This document shows positions 8,281 to 16,895 of a stretch of DNA of 32,880 nucleotides, piece after piece. Under the pieces are notes generated by a model. It saw only the letters and a program-made list of their open reading frames with translations, was not told the origin of the DNA and did no database searches. The stretch comes from Marinifilaceae bacterium (GTDB lineage Bacteria > Bacteroidota > Bacteroidia > Bacteroidales > Marinifilaceae), in assembly GCA_025210485.1 (NCBI GenBank), contig JAOARN010000091.1:1-32880 (forward strand), in the 5' to 3' direction. Position 1 is the stretch's first letter, and each line of letters begins with the position of its first letter. The translations under genes were made by a program, and so were the position numbers.

Positions 8281-8809
8281 GATTTCTGTTATACTTAATT
8301 ATGAAGTAGGATTTTCCTATTAACTTGCTTAATATATAAATATTAAAATTTCTAATTAAAATAATTATACAGCCTAAATTTACTAACAATTTTGCATAAA
8401 GCATACATAATACAAATAAAAAGCTAGTTTCAAAGCTATTAAATAAAATAAGTTTCAGGAAACTCTTATCTTCAAGAATACCAAATTATCTTTGGCTTTG
8501 ATTAATATGAGATAATGAGGATTATGAGTTTTTGTATTTAATCTAAAATAAAGTTTTTTATTTGAGTTTAGCTTATTGAATTAATAAATGTTAAACATAA
8601 ATATAAAATATGATATATATGATAAAAAAAAATCAGTCTTAATCAATAAAAATATTCTCTTTGTCATAATTGATATTGTCAGTTTTTATAATCAATTTAA
8701 ATTCGTTTATCGAATTGGTATATAGCTTTTTGTGTTTCAATTAAAACATGCAGAAATACAATAATAGTATAAAATTCAATTAAAATAAACGTTTAATTTA
8801 ATTACTCTT
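8281..8809. other. AT-rich intergenic region between divergent genes
   Basis: About 530 bases between the phosphatase (-) and the lipoprotein (+). I see no coding frame, RNA gene or strong hairpin, and no exact TAnnTTTG with a TTG at proper spacing. Both promoters are expected here but are not recognisable. Confidence 0.45.
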
Positions 8810-10675
8810 ATGAAGAAAATAATTTTACCATTTATCGCCATAATGATGATATTTGTATCATGCTCAGATGACGATAAAATAAATAAGAACTCATCAAAGC
8901 TTGATGAATCTTTGGTTTCTGTTATTACAGATTATGATCAGCTGAATAATAGGCTTAAGATTGTGAACGAAAGAATGCAGTCGAGAGAAATATACGGACC
9001 AAAACAAAAGGCTGTAGCTCTAAACGAAATTGATAAAACTACAAATTATGTTTTCGATTTGGTTGGAAAAATTGCTACTCCCCTAATCGATGGAGTTAAA
9101 ACTCAGGCAACTCACGTATGTGTCGATCAAAATCTTGCTTATGTGTCATATAATCTTAAGGGAGATAAATATCTTGGAGGTATCGATATAATCAATATAT
9201 CAAATCCCAAAATGCCTATTATTATGTCATCTATTCTTATCGATAAGATTGATATAAGTTCATTGGCTTTATATGACGGAAAATTATATGCAGCAGGTGC
9301 TGTGAATCCTGAATTAATGGAAAAGTATGGTTATAAAACACCAGCAATTGCAATGGAGATTGTTCTTAAGAAAAATTTAAATGATGCTCCTGATGTTAAA
9401 ATGTCAGATATACAATCCTATGTTGCAACTGATATATGTTTAGATAACCAATATATTTATGTTACAAGTGGTACAGAAGGTGGATTGACAGTGTTAAATC
9501 ATGATTTCGAATATATCAGAGATTTTACAATAGCCGATGCTAGATCTGTTGCTGTAAATGATTCATATATATATGTTTTAGATGCAAATGATTCTCAAGT
9601 TAAGAGAATTGATAAATCTTTGTTGGTAGAACACGAAGCTGTCGATTTAGACTGTACTATGACAGCAGATTCTAAGTCTGAAATATGTCTTACAGATAAT
9701 TATATCATATCAGCAATGAACGAAGCGGGAGTTGATATAAGAGATATAAATGGTAACTTGAAGCAGCATTTTAATAGACCAGCAACTTTCCCACATCATA
9801 AAGATGAAGATTTTGTTTCAAACTCAGTTTCTGTAATTAATGATTTATTCCTAATCGGAAATGGTGCAGCAGGCATGTACGCAGGTGTCTTTGATGATGA
9901 AAATGATGATAAGGTTCAACTTATGGGTTCTTATATTTTCGAAGGATCAGCTAATTTTGTAACAGCCAATACTCAAAATATATTTGTAGCTTCGGGTACT
10001 GATGGTCTTAATATAATCAAAATAGAGGTAGATAATGGTGTTCCAGATGATATTATCTCAACAAAACCATGTAAATCATTGCTACCAAATATGGCAGCAA
10101 AATTTGCAGGAACAAACCTAGATGCTAAATATCCTGAACTATTCAAAGATAATTTAGTCAATAATATTACACTTGTAAAAGAAAGTAGTGTCTATATTAC
10201 CTTCCTAGATGAAACAGCTGGTTACAAAAATTCATTAGCATACTATACATATGATATAAATAATCCACCAATGTCGGAGGATGAAATTGAATTAAAAATG
10301 TTATTTCCAAATGCATCAAAAGTTAATCAAGGAGGCGGACTTAAGTATGGTGATATGTTAAGAATTGGAGATAAGAAATTCCCTGAAAATACTGGAATAG
10401 GATTCTGTCTTATAGTTAAAGGATGGAAGAATGGACATACTGTTGATGGTGAATATAGAATTTTTACACATAGTCCTTGGAACCATAACGGAAGCCGTCA
10501 GCATTTTATAATCCAAGAGAAAGGATGTAATAATATTGTTATGGGAATTGAAGATTTACGATTAGGATATGGATCAGATAGAGATTTTGATGATGTCTTA
10601 TTTGCAATTTCAGATTCGGAAGATGTAAACACTGTTTGTACTTCATTTGATATGAATAGAATACCTTTATATTAA
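8810..10675 (+). CDS. DUF4114-domain lipoprotein with a beta-propeller-like region
   Basis: A 621-aa protein with a lipoprotein signal (MKKIILPFIAIMMIFVSC, lipid-modified Cys18) followed by SDDDK, an acidic stretch that in Bacteroidota often accompanies export to the cell surface. Residues about 90-410 contain repeated short strands of the type YVSYNL, YVTSG, YVLDA and FVASGTDGLNIIKI, resembling LVIVD-type beta-propeller blades. Residues about 480-610 match DUF4114: the region ends with MGIEDLRLGYGSDRDFDDVL, an acidic calcium-site-like motif. No catalytic residues are recognisable; binding or adhesion at the surface is a reasonable guess only. It is a single gene with its own strong terminator. 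Confidence 0.8.
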   Translation: MKKIILPFIAIMMIFVSCSDDDKINKNSSKLDESLVSVITDYDQLNNRLKIVNERMQSREIYGPKQKAVALNEIDKTTNYVFDLVGKIATPLIDGVKTQATHVCVDQNLAYVSYNLKGDKYLGGIDIINISNPKMPIIMSSILIDKIDISSLALYDGKLYAAGAVNPELMEKYGYKTPAIAMEIVLKKNLNDAPDVKMSDIQSYVATDICLDNQYIYVTSGTEGGLTVLNHDFEYIRDFTIADARSVAVNDSYIYVLDANDSQVKRIDKSLLVEHEAVDLDCTMTADSKSEICLTDNYIISAMNEAGVDIRDINGNLKQHFNRPATFPHHKDEDFVSNSVSVINDLFLIGNGAAGMYAGVFDDENDDKVQLMGSYIFEGSANFVTANTQNIFVASGTDGLNIIKIEVDNGVPDDIISTKPCKSLLPNMAAKFAGTNLDAKYPELFKDNLVNNITLVKESSVYITFLDETAGYKNSLAYYTYDINNPPMSEDEIELKMLFPNASKVNQGGGLKYGDMLRIGDKKFPENTGIGFCLIVKGWKNGHTVDGEYRIFTHSPWNHNGSRQHFIIQEKGCNNIVMGIEDLRLGYGSDRDFDDVLFAISDSEDVNTVCTSFDMNRIPLY

Positions 10676-10697
10676 TAGTTTTTAATATTTTTGTTTG

Positions 10698-10737
10698 AAA
10701 AAGGTTTGTAAATCATAATTTACAAACCTTTTTTTTT
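10698..10737 (+). terminator. Strong intrinsic terminator of the DUF4114 lipoprotein gene
   Basis: A 16-bp perfect stem (10698-10713 with 10718-10733), containing AAGGTTTGTAAAT and ATTTACAAACCTT, closes on a 4-base loop (CATA) and ends in a run of T. Confidence 0.92.
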
Positions 10738-11105
10738 GAGAATATGCTTATGTTAATTTAAAATATTTACTTTTGTAAAACTTACAACATTTTTATTTTT
10801 CAAAGGAGAGGCCTATTAAACTTTATTTACTGATATAGCTAACAATACTTTATAGACTGTTGTGTTGATGTTAATATATTCAAAAAATCGAAAGTCATTT
10901 ATGATTTAGATTAATTATTTAACAAAAAAAATGTATATTGGCGGCTTGTTTTTCAGATAAGTATAAAAATATTAAAAGGCTATTTTAGGTTTACAACATT
11001 TTAATTAGTAATTGCCTTTAGGATATATTCCATTAAAGATATCTTTATACGAACCACATATTAAATTGTGGTTGTTTATATTTTTTAATCTATTAAATAA
11101 AAAAG
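10738..11105. promoter_or_regulatory. Leader/upstream region of the FKBP operon
   Basis: About 370 non-coding bases. TACTTTTG at 10768-10775 matches the -7 element, without a clear -33 TTG; if used, the leader is over 300 bases long. TAAAGATATCTTTA (11034-11047) is a perfect 14-bp palindrome. AACCACA (11052-11058) pairs with TGTGGTT (11067-11073) and is followed by a T-rich stretch ending 21 bases before the ATG, which resembles a weak attenuator. No coding frame is seen. Confidence 0.4.
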
Positions 11106-11711
11106 ATGAAATTTAACACAGATCAAGAGAAGATAAGTTATTGTTTGGGTTTGAGTATTGCTAGTAATTTAATTACTTCAGGAGTAAAATCTTTAGAAAT
11201 TGATCCTTTCGTTGAGGCTTTAGAAGCAGCTTTTAATGGAAAAACTCCAGAGCTTTCACCAGAAGAGGCAAATCAAGTATTGCAAGAATTCTTCACAAAA
11301 GTTCAGCAAGAACAAGCTGCTAAAGCAACTGAAGCTGGAAAAGTTTTCTTAGAAGAAAATGCTAAAAACGAAGATGTTGTTTGTCTTGAAAGTGGATTAC
11401 AATATTCTATCATTACAAAAGGTGAAGGTGAAATTCCAACAGCTTCAGATAATGTAAAATGTCACTATCATGGAACTTTAATCGATGGTACTGTATTCGA
11501 TAGTTCTGTAAACAGAGGTGAGCCTGCTGTATTTCCTGTTAGCGGTGTGATTAAAGGATGGGTAGAGGCATTACAATTAATGCCAGTTGGATCTAAATGG
11601 AAATTATTTATCCCTTCTGATTTGGCATACGGCGCTCAAGGAGCTGGTAACCTAATTGGACCTAATACTACATTAATTTTCGAAGTTGAACTTCTAGAAA
11701 TTACTAAATAA
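11106..11711 (+). CDS. FKBP-type peptidyl-prolyl cis-trans isomerase (no signal peptide)
   Basis: A 201-aa protein with an N-terminal FKBP_N dimerisation/chaperone domain (about 1-95, SYCLGLSIASNL) and a C-terminal FKBP catalytic domain (about 105-200). FKBP core landmarks are VKCHYHGTLIDGTVFDSS, the VIKGWVEAL loop, and LAYGAQGAGNLIGPNTTLIF. This is the FkpA/Mip-like layout. It accelerates proline isomerisation during protein folding. No signal peptide is present, so it should be cytoplasmic. It is followed after 23 bases by a paralogue with a lipoprotein signal, giving a two-gene operon closed by the terminator at 12490. Confidence 0.93.
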   Translation: MKFNTDQEKISYCLGLSIASNLITSGVKSLEIDPFVEALEAAFNGKTPELSPEEANQVLQEFFTKVQQEQAAKATEAGKVFLEENAKNEDVVCLESGLQYSIITKGEGEIPTASDNVKCHYHGTLIDGTVFDSSVNRGEPAVFPVSGVIKGWVEALQLMPVGSKWKLFIPSDLAYGAQGAGNLIGPNTTLIFEVELLEITK

Positions 11712-11734
11712 TAAACACTAAAATAAATAACAAT

Positions 11735-12466
11735 ATGAAATTTAAAGTTTTAACACTTGCTTCAATAGCTTCTATTTTCTTGTTTTCTGCATGTAATAAG
11801 ATGTGTAATAAAGCTGGTAACGCTGAAGCTAGCGCACCTGCATTATCAAACAAAGCTGATTCAATTAGTTATCTTATTGGTCATGATATAGCTACTAAAT
11901 TAGGTAGCATGGGAATCAAAGATTTCAATTATGCTGAATTAGTTAACGGAATGAAATTAGCTGCTAATGGTGATACTTCTGTTTTTGGTGAAATGAAAGC
12001 ATCTCAATTACTTCAAAAATTCTTTCAAGAGGCTGGAACTAAAATGCTTGCTGAAAAATTAGAAGTAAACAAAAAATGGTTTAACGAGAATGCGACTAAA
12101 GATGGTATTGTTACTACTGAAAGTGGATTGCAATATAAAGTAATCAAAAGTGGAACAGGTGAAAAACCAACTGCATCGGATAAAGTAAAAGTTCACTACA
12201 GAGGTACATTACTTTTAAATGGAAAAGAATTCGATTCTTCATACAAACGCAATCAGCCTGCTGAATTTGGAGTAGGTAGAGTAATTGCTGGTTGGACTGA
12301 AGCTCTTCAGTTAATGACTGTTGGATCAAAATGGGAACTATATATTCCTTCTAATTTGGCTTACGGCGAAAGAGGTGTTAGAGGAGGTTCTATTGGACCA
12401 AATGATGCTTTAAAATTCGAAGTTGAATTATTAGATATCGTTACCACAAAAGCAGAGAAAAAATAA
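11735..12466 (+). CDS. FKBP-type peptidyl-prolyl cis-trans isomerase, lipoprotein
   Basis: A 243-aa paralogue of the preceding gene with a lipoprotein signal (MKFKVLTLASIASIFLFSAC, lipid-modified Cys20). FKBP_N begins with SISYLIGHDIATKL (about 42-135), and the FKBP catalytic domain spans about 140-237 (VKVHYRGTLLLNGKEFDSS, VIAGWTEAL, LAYGERGVRGGSIGPNDAL). It should fold envelope proteins while anchored to a membrane. The shared domain order, sequence similarity and adjacency point to tandem duplication followed by a change of location. Confidence 0.93.
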   Translation: MKFKVLTLASIASIFLFSACNKMCNKAGNAEASAPALSNKADSISYLIGHDIATKLGSMGIKDFNYAELVNGMKLAANGDTSVFGEMKASQLLQKFFQEAGTKMLAEKLEVNKKWFNENATKDGIVTTESGLQYKVIKSGTGEKPTASDKVKVHYRGTLLLNGKEFDSSYKRNQPAEFGVGRVIAGWTEALQLMTVGSKWELYIPSNLAYGERGVRGGSIGPNDALKFEVELLDIVTTKAEKK

Positions 12467-12489
12467 TCTCTATTTTTAAATAAATACAG

Positions 12490-12523
12490 AAGGAGAAAAG
12501 TATTCAACTTTTCTCCTTTTTTC
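12490..12523. terminator. Intrinsic terminator of the FKBP operon
   Basis: AAGGAGAAAAGT (12490-12501) pairs with ACTTTTCTCCTT (12507-12518) over a 5-base loop, followed by a T-run. It lies just beyond the stop of the convergent elbB gene at 12527 and may serve both strands. Confidence 0.88.
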
Positions 12524-12526
12524 TTT

Positions 12527-13186
12527 TTATTCCATTAAACCTACTAGTGTGCTTACTAGTTTGTCGATTCCTTTTGATATTTCGCTAATTCTTACATCTA
12601 ACATATAGCAAGGAGTTGTAACTATATTGTTTTCTTTATCAAAAACCACCTCGTCATATGAGGCTACTTTATGTTTACCACCTAGCATTTCTATGCTCTG
12701 TATAGTTTGCTCATCGTTGCCAATAGTAACCTCTACTTTATGAAGAACTCGTGCAATAATAGCAGGTGCAATGCAAAGCGCTCCAATAGGCTTTTTATCA
12801 TTATTCATTGCAATTAGTGCGTCCTGAACTTGCTCATTTACAGAACAGGTTTCTCCTTCAAATGCATAAGATGATAAATTTTTGGCAACACCAAATCCTC
12901 CAGGAAGTAAAATAGCATGATAATTATCTGAATTAAAATCTGATAAGTCACTTATATTGCCTCTTGCAATACGAGCAGATTCTATTAAAACATTTCTTGT
13001 TTGAGGTATTTCTTCTCCTGTTATATGATTAATAACATGGTACTGATCAATATTAGGTGCAAAGATATCATACTGAATATCGTTCTTGTCTAAAGCAAGT
13101 AAACTTAGGGTAGCTTCATGAATCTCGGATCCATCATAAACACCGCAGCCTGAAAGAATGACTGCAATCTTTTTTTGTTCTGTCAT
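12527..13186 (-). CDS. elbB: ElbB, DJ-1/PfpI-superfamily glyoxalase-like protein
   Basis: A 219-aa protein of the class I amidotransferase-like/DJ-1 fold, matching the ElbB group (E. coli ElbB, once tied to early isoprenoid synthesis and later shown to have weak glyoxalase activity). The start is MTEQKKIAVILSGCGVYDG at 13186; a longer frame adds 17 residues with no family support. Motifs are SGCGVYDGSEIHE at the N-terminus, LLPGGFGVAKNLSSYA, and the nucleophile elbow GALCIAPA with the reactive Cys. Length agrees with E. coli ElbB. It is a lone gene; an 8-bp inverted repeat sits upstream at 13208-13235. Confidence 0.92.
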   Translation of the reverse strand: MTEQKKIAVILSGCGVYDGSEIHEATLSLLALDKNDIQYDIFAPNIDQYHVINHITGEEIPQTRNVLIESARIARGNISDLSDFNSDNYHAILLPGGFGVAKNLSSYAFEGETCSVNEQVQDALIAMNNDKKPIGALCIAPAIIARVLHKVEVTIGNDEQTIQSIEMLGGKHKVASYDEVVFDKENNIVTTPCYMLDVRISEISKGIDKLVSTLVGLME

Positions 13187-13531
13187 ATTATTATATTTGA
13201 AAGAAACGATATGTGTTTTTTTGAATTCACATATCAATTGATAAAATATGATTAAAAAATAATTTGTATTTTAAATTAAGTCACAATTTACAATATAAAC
13301 CATAAATAAAAAAACTATTTTCAGCTGTTCCTTTTTTTTTACGAATTCGACTAAGTAACAATAAATCAAAAACATGAAGTTATATTCGTGGGTTTTGGTT
13401 TTTCGTAAAATATTCAAAACTAAAGGGCTAATATTTATTTTTAGATTTAAAATTTATTACTTGCAAAAACTAATATAGATTCAGAAATTTGCGAGAAATA
13501 TAATCTGTGAAAATAATAAAATTAAAATAAT
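13187..13531. other. Intergenic region between divergent elbB and MBL hydrolase genes
   Basis: About 345 AT-rich bases. Apart from the inverted repeat near elbB I see no coding frame, RNA gene or clear promoter match. Confidence 0.4.
13208..13235. promoter_or_regulatory. Inverted repeat upstream of elbB
   Basis: GATATGTG (13208-13215) and CACATATC (13228-13235) form an 8-bp inverted repeat with a 12-base spacer, 22-49 bases upstream of the elbB ATG. It could be an operator or a leader hairpin; no regulator can be named. Confidence 0.35.
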
Positions 13532-14179
13532 ATGATAAAAGTTGAAAAATTTGTGTTTAATCAATGGCAGCAAAACACATATTTGGTATATGACGAAACT
13601 AATGAAGGCGTTCTGATAGATTGTGGAGTTTTTTACCCTGAGGAGGGAGATAGATTAGTCAAGTTTATTAAAGATAACAATATCGAAATAAAATACTTGT
13701 TAAATACACATCTTCACATCGATCACGTAATGGGTAATAGATTTGTATTTGAAACACTAGGACTTAAGGCAACTGCCCACGAAGCTGATTTACCTGTTTT
13801 ACGTCAAGCTCCACAGTATGCTGTTGCTTTAGGCCTGGAAGCTACTGTTGAACCTCCTGAGGATATTAATTTTGTTAATCATAATGATGTTGTCAAATTT
13901 GGGAATACTGAAATAAAAGTTCTTCATATTCCAGGACATAGTCCAGGTCATGTGGCATACTTATTCGAAGAGAATAACATTGCGATGGTCGGAGATATTT
14001 TATTCCGTGAGAGTATTGGTCGAACAGATTTGCCTTATGGTAATTATGATCAACTAATAGAAGGCATAAAAAATAATCTTTTATGTTTGAACGATGAACT
14101 TGTTATCTATTCAGGACATGGTCCAGAAACTAGCATAGGATTTGAGCGTATGAATAATCCATACTTAAGGAATTTATAA
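13532..14179 (+). CDS. Metallo-beta-lactamase-fold hydrolase, glyoxalase II-like
   Basis: A 215-aa MBL-fold enzyme with a binuclear metal site: H60-x-H62-x-D64-H65 (THLHIDH), H136 (IPGHSPGH), D155 (MVGDILF) and H196 (YSGHGPET). The motif RESIGRTDLP is typical of YcbL/glyoxalase II-like hydrolases. Small family members cleave thioesters or related substrates; the physiological substrate is unknown. There is no signal peptide, so it is cytoplasmic. It is a single gene with an A-rich leader, ending at a shared bidirectional terminator. Confidence 0.92.
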   Translation: MIKVEKFVFNQWQQNTYLVYDETNEGVLIDCGVFYPEEGDRLVKFIKDNNIEIKYLLNTHLHIDHVMGNRFVFETLGLKATAHEADLPVLRQAPQYAVALGLEATVEPPEDINFVNHNDVVKFGNTEIKVLHIPGHSPGHVAYLFEENNIAMVGDILFRESIGRTDLPYGNYDQLIEGIKNNLLCLNDELVIYSGHGPETSIGFERMNNPYLRNL

Positions 14180-14185
14180 AAAAAG

Positions 14186-14222
14186 AAAAAGGGGCTTGCT
14201 AATTATTTTAGCTTCCCCTTTA
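14186..14222. terminator. Bidirectional terminator overlapping the cdd stop codon
   Basis: AAAGGGG (14188-14194) pairs with CCCCTTT (14215-14221), and inside it GCTAA pairs with TTAGC. A-rich and T-rich flanks serve both convergent genes. Its right arm overlaps the stop codon of the cytidine deaminase gene (14220-14222). Confidence 0.82.
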
Positions 14223-14699
14223 AATTTTATTGTCAAACCCAAAAGGTAATAAACATTTTACTGATGCCAATTGTAAGGATTTATTTCTCGCAAATATCCA
14301 AACTTCAATATCTTTATCTTGCCTTCTTTCTGTCTCGTATAATACCTGCAAACAAGCTCCACAGGGAAAACATAATTCCTCATTTACAATAGAATCTATA
14401 CCTGAAATAATTCCTATACGATTTATCGAAGAATTTGGATTTTTCGATTTAGCATAAAACAGACCAACTCTTTCAGCGCACAAGCCAGATGGGTACGCTA
14501 TATTCTCTTGATTCGAGGATTTGATTATTTCTCCATCTTGTAATTCAATAGCCGCAGCTACTTCAAAGTTTGAGTAGGGGGAGTATGAATTAGAAAGTTG
14601 TTGGATGCAGTTTATTCTCAAATTTTGAATTTTAATTGGGAGATCATTTAAATTGTCAAATTGACAATATTCTATGGATAATTTATGTTTATATTTCAT
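14220..14699 (-). CDS. cdd: Cytidine deaminase
   Basis: A 159-aa zinc enzyme that deaminates cytidine and deoxycytidine to uridine and deoxyuridine in pyrimidine salvage. Zinc and catalytic motifs are C74-A-E76 (GLCAERVGLF) and P112-C113-G-A-C116 (FPCGACLQVL). SPYSNFEVAAAI and NIAYPSGLCAER are family signatures for substrate binding. The usual Arg after the last Cys (PCGxCRQ) is Leu here. Length fits a homomeric deaminase with a short N-terminal extension. It is a single minus-strand gene. Confidence 0.93.
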   Translation of the reverse strand: MKYKHKLSIEYCQFDNLNDLPIKIQNLRINCIQQLSNSYSPYSNFEVAAAIELQDGEIIKSSNQENIAYPSGLCAERVGLFYAKSKNPNSSINRIGIISGIDSIVNEELCFPCGACLQVLYETERRQDKDIEVWIFARNKSLQLASVKCLLPFGFDNKI

Positions 14700-14974
14700 T
14701 ATGATTAAAAGATATTTGCTTAATTTATGTCATCTAATTTCGTGAATAATAATTATTTTTCAAAAAATATTGAAAATATCAAAATGTATAAACATATTTG
14801 TGAAATAAACATAAGCTTAGAATTATTATATTAATTAATACGATCTAAACTCATAGTATAATATAATTATTTGGGTGATTTGTAACTCAAATATAATATT
14901 CATAATTATTTACTATCATAATAAAAAAAATAATACACAAAGACTATAAAACTATTAGTTTTACTTTAAAAAAA

Positions 14975-15925
14975 ATGAATCGAATGAGAAAACTACTTAT
15001 TTTAGCTATTATATTAATATCTGTAAATACTGTATTTGCAAAGGGATTTACTAGGCATCAGTATATTCAAAAATACAAATCGCTGGCTGTAAAAGAAATG
15101 TATCGAACGGGAATACCCGCTAGTATTACTCTAGCTCAGGGATTATTAGAGTCTGGCAATGGAAACTCCTCTTTAGCTGTGAAGGCTAATAATCATTTTG
15201 GTATAAAATGTCACGACTGGACAGGTCCAAGTATGAGATTTGATGATGATAAAAAGAATGAATGCTTTAGAAAATACAATGATCCCTATGACTCGTATAT
15301 GGATCACTCCAAATTTTTAACTGGAAGAAAGAGATATGCTTTCTTATTTAATTATAGTTCTACTGACTATAAAAGGTGGGCTCATGGCTTAAAAAAAGCT
15401 GGATATGCTACTGACCCAAAGTATGCCTACAGGTTGATTAAGATTATAGAAGATGAACATCTACATCAATATGATAAAAAGGTGAAACCAACTCATAAAC
15501 CAATTCATTATACGAGTGGTAAAACCAAAAAACCAAACAAACTAGCCGATATTGACAATGGATATAATATAGATGTTTTTGGAGCAAGATTGGAAATTGC
15601 TAATGGTGTCAATTATATTGTTATTCAGAAAGGTGACACATACTACAGATTATTGAAAGAGTTTGAGTTGACAAAGAAAAAACTTTTGAAATATAATGAT
15701 TTAGCTCCTAATCATGTCTTGAAACCAGGACAAAGAATATATGTTGGCCGAAAAAGATCTAGATCCGCAAAAGGTTATGATTATCATAGAGTAAAGTCTG
15801 GAGAGACTATGCATTCTATTTCTCAATATTACTGTATTAAATTGAAGAGACTTCTGAAATTTAATGGTATGAGAAAAAATGAAAAATTGATAAAAGGTCA
15901 AAAAATATGGTTGAAAAGTAGATAG
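14975..15925 (+). CDS. Secreted glucosaminidase (GH73-like) with two LysM domains
   Basis: A 316-aa exported peptidoglycan hydrolase. It has a signal peptide (residues 5-22, cleavage likely after VFA), a glucosaminidase domain (about 35-165) with candidate catalytic Glu59 (LAQGLLESGNGNSSLAVK) and the signature NNHFGIKCHDW, then two LysM modules (about 213-257, YIVIQKGDTYYRLL; about 269-313, HRVKSGETMHSIS) that bind glycan. It should cleave beta-1,4 bonds next to N-acetylglucosamine in the cell wall. Two Met codons lie at the start (14975 and 14984); the first is taken. It is closed by its own terminator. Confidence 0.92.
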   Translation: MNRMRKLLILAIILISVNTVFAKGFTRHQYIQKYKSLAVKEMYRTGIPASITLAQGLLESGNGNSSLAVKANNHFGIKCHDWTGPSMRFDDDKKNECFRKYNDPYDSYMDHSKFLTGRKRYAFLFNYSSTDYKRWAHGLKKAGYATDPKYAYRLIKIIEDEHLHQYDKKVKPTHKPIHYTSGKTKKPNKLADIDNGYNIDVFGARLEIANGVNYIVIQKGDTYYRLLKEFELTKKKLLKYNDLAPNHVLKPGQRIYVGRKRSRSAKGYDYHRVKSGETMHSISQYYCIKLKRLLKFNGMRKNEKLIKGQKIWLKSR

Positions 15926-15944
15926 AACCTTTCATCTTTAGTAG

Positions 15945-15990
15945 AAATACCTTAGTTTATTATTTTAATAATAGGCTAAGGTATTTTTTT
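15945..15990 (+). terminator. Intrinsic terminator after the glucosaminidase gene
   Basis: AAATACCTTAG (15945-15955) pairs with CTAAGGTATTT (15976-15986) with a smaller AT hairpin in the loop, followed by a T-run. Confidence 0.85.
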
Positions 15991-16024
15991 TAACTTATAT
16001 AATTATATAGACTTATTTTAGTAT

Positions 16025-16032
16025 TACTTTTG
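16025..16032 (+). promoter_or_regulatory. Possible -7 element for recR
   Basis: TACTTTTG matches TAnnTTTG and would start a transcript about 20 bases before ATG 16059. No TTG is found at the expected -33 position. Confidence 0.45.
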
Positions 16033-16058
16033 AGCTTTTAATATTTAATTATAGACAG

Positions 16059-16682
16059 ATGAAATTTGAATCAACTTCCTCTAAACTTCTAGATGATGCA
16101 GTTGAGGAGTTTGCAAAACTTCCAGGTATAGGACGAAAAACAGCTTTAAGATTAGCTTTATTTCAATTACAACGAGAATCGGAAGAAGTAAATATGTTTT
16201 GTAAATCTATATTTGACTTAAAAGACAAAATTAAAAAATGTAAAATTTGTCATAATATTTGTGAAACAGAGATTTGTGAAATCTGTAGCAATTCATCGCG
16301 TGACGAAACACTAATTTGTGTAGTCGAAAGTATCAAGGATATTATGAGCATTGAGAGAACTCAACAATTCAATGGATTATATCATGTGTTAGGAGGTGTT
16401 ATATCACCAATGGACGGAATAGGTCCATCAGATCTTAATATAAAAGAGCTGATGGGAAGAATAGAAGACAATAATATAAAAGAAATTATTTTCGCACTGA
16501 GTCCAACTATGGAGGGAGATACAACAAATTTTTACTTGTATAAAAAACTTGCGAAATATGATGTGGATATTACAAGTATCGCGAGAGGTATATCTATAGG
16601 CGATGAATTAGAATATACGGACGAGGTGACACTGGGAAAATCAATTATGTTGAGAACTCCTTTTGATGATGAAAGGCTATAA
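16059..16682 (+). CDS. recR: Recombination mediator RecR
   Basis: A 207-aa protein of the RecFOR recombinational repair pathway, forming a ring clamp that helps load RecA onto gapped DNA. It has a helix-hairpin-helix ([17 protein letters not shown], about 18-34), a C4 zinc finger (C61-x2-C64-x8-C73-x2-C76), a Toprim domain ([14 protein letters not shown] onwards, about 86-170) and a C-terminal Walker-B-like tail. Length is normal. Its stop codon directly abuts the stop of the convergent 70-aa gene, with no intergenic base. Confidence 0.95.
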   Translation: MKFESTSSKLLDDAVEEFAKLPGIGRKTALRLALFQLQRESEEVNMFCKSIFDLKDKIKKCKICHNICETEICEICSNSSRDETLICVVESIKDIMSIERTQQFNGLYHVLGGVISPMDGIGPSDLNIKELMGRIEDNNIKEIIFALSPTMEGDTTNFYLYKKLAKYDVDITSIARGISIGDELEYTDEVTLGKSIMLRTPFDDERL

Positions 16683-16895
16683 TTATTTATTGTTAAGCTC
16701 GTCATATATCTTAATACGTTCATTCAATTTAATATTTTCATCCTCAAGACGTTTTAATTCATTTTTCTGAGAGAGTTTTAATTCCAAATTTGTGTTTTCA
16801 AATTCTAACTTAATAATCTTAATTCGTTTGTTGAATATCATATAGCCTATAAATAAACCTTTAAGTATTCCGATTGCAATATATAATAAAGTCAT
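16683..16895 (-). CDS. Small membrane protein with a coiled-coil tail
   Basis: A 70-aa protein that I do not recognise. Residues 3-21 form one hydrophobic helix (LLYIAIGILKGLFIGYMIF), then a basic stretch (NKRIKIIK) marks the cytoplasmic side. Residues 28-68 are charged with heptad-like spacing (LELKLSQKNELKRLEDENIK), predicting a coiled coil. The order helix, positive cluster, coiled coil is sensible for a real membrane protein, and the frame is not antisense to any gene. It abuts recR tail to tail. Function is unknown. Confidence 0.62.
   Translation of the reverse strand: MTLLYIAIGILKGLFIGYMIFNKRIKIIKLEFENTNLELKLSQKNELKRLEDENIKLNERIKIYDELNNK

Noticed and set aside
10801..10815. Shine-Dalgarno-like AAAGGAGAG
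   Set aside because: It is about 300 bases from the next gene, with no start codon and frame behind it; Bacteroidota genes here do not use such sites.
13187..13237. 17-residue N-terminal extension of ElbB
   Set aside because: The family starts at MTEQKKIAVILSG (13186), and the extension overlaps an inverted repeat.
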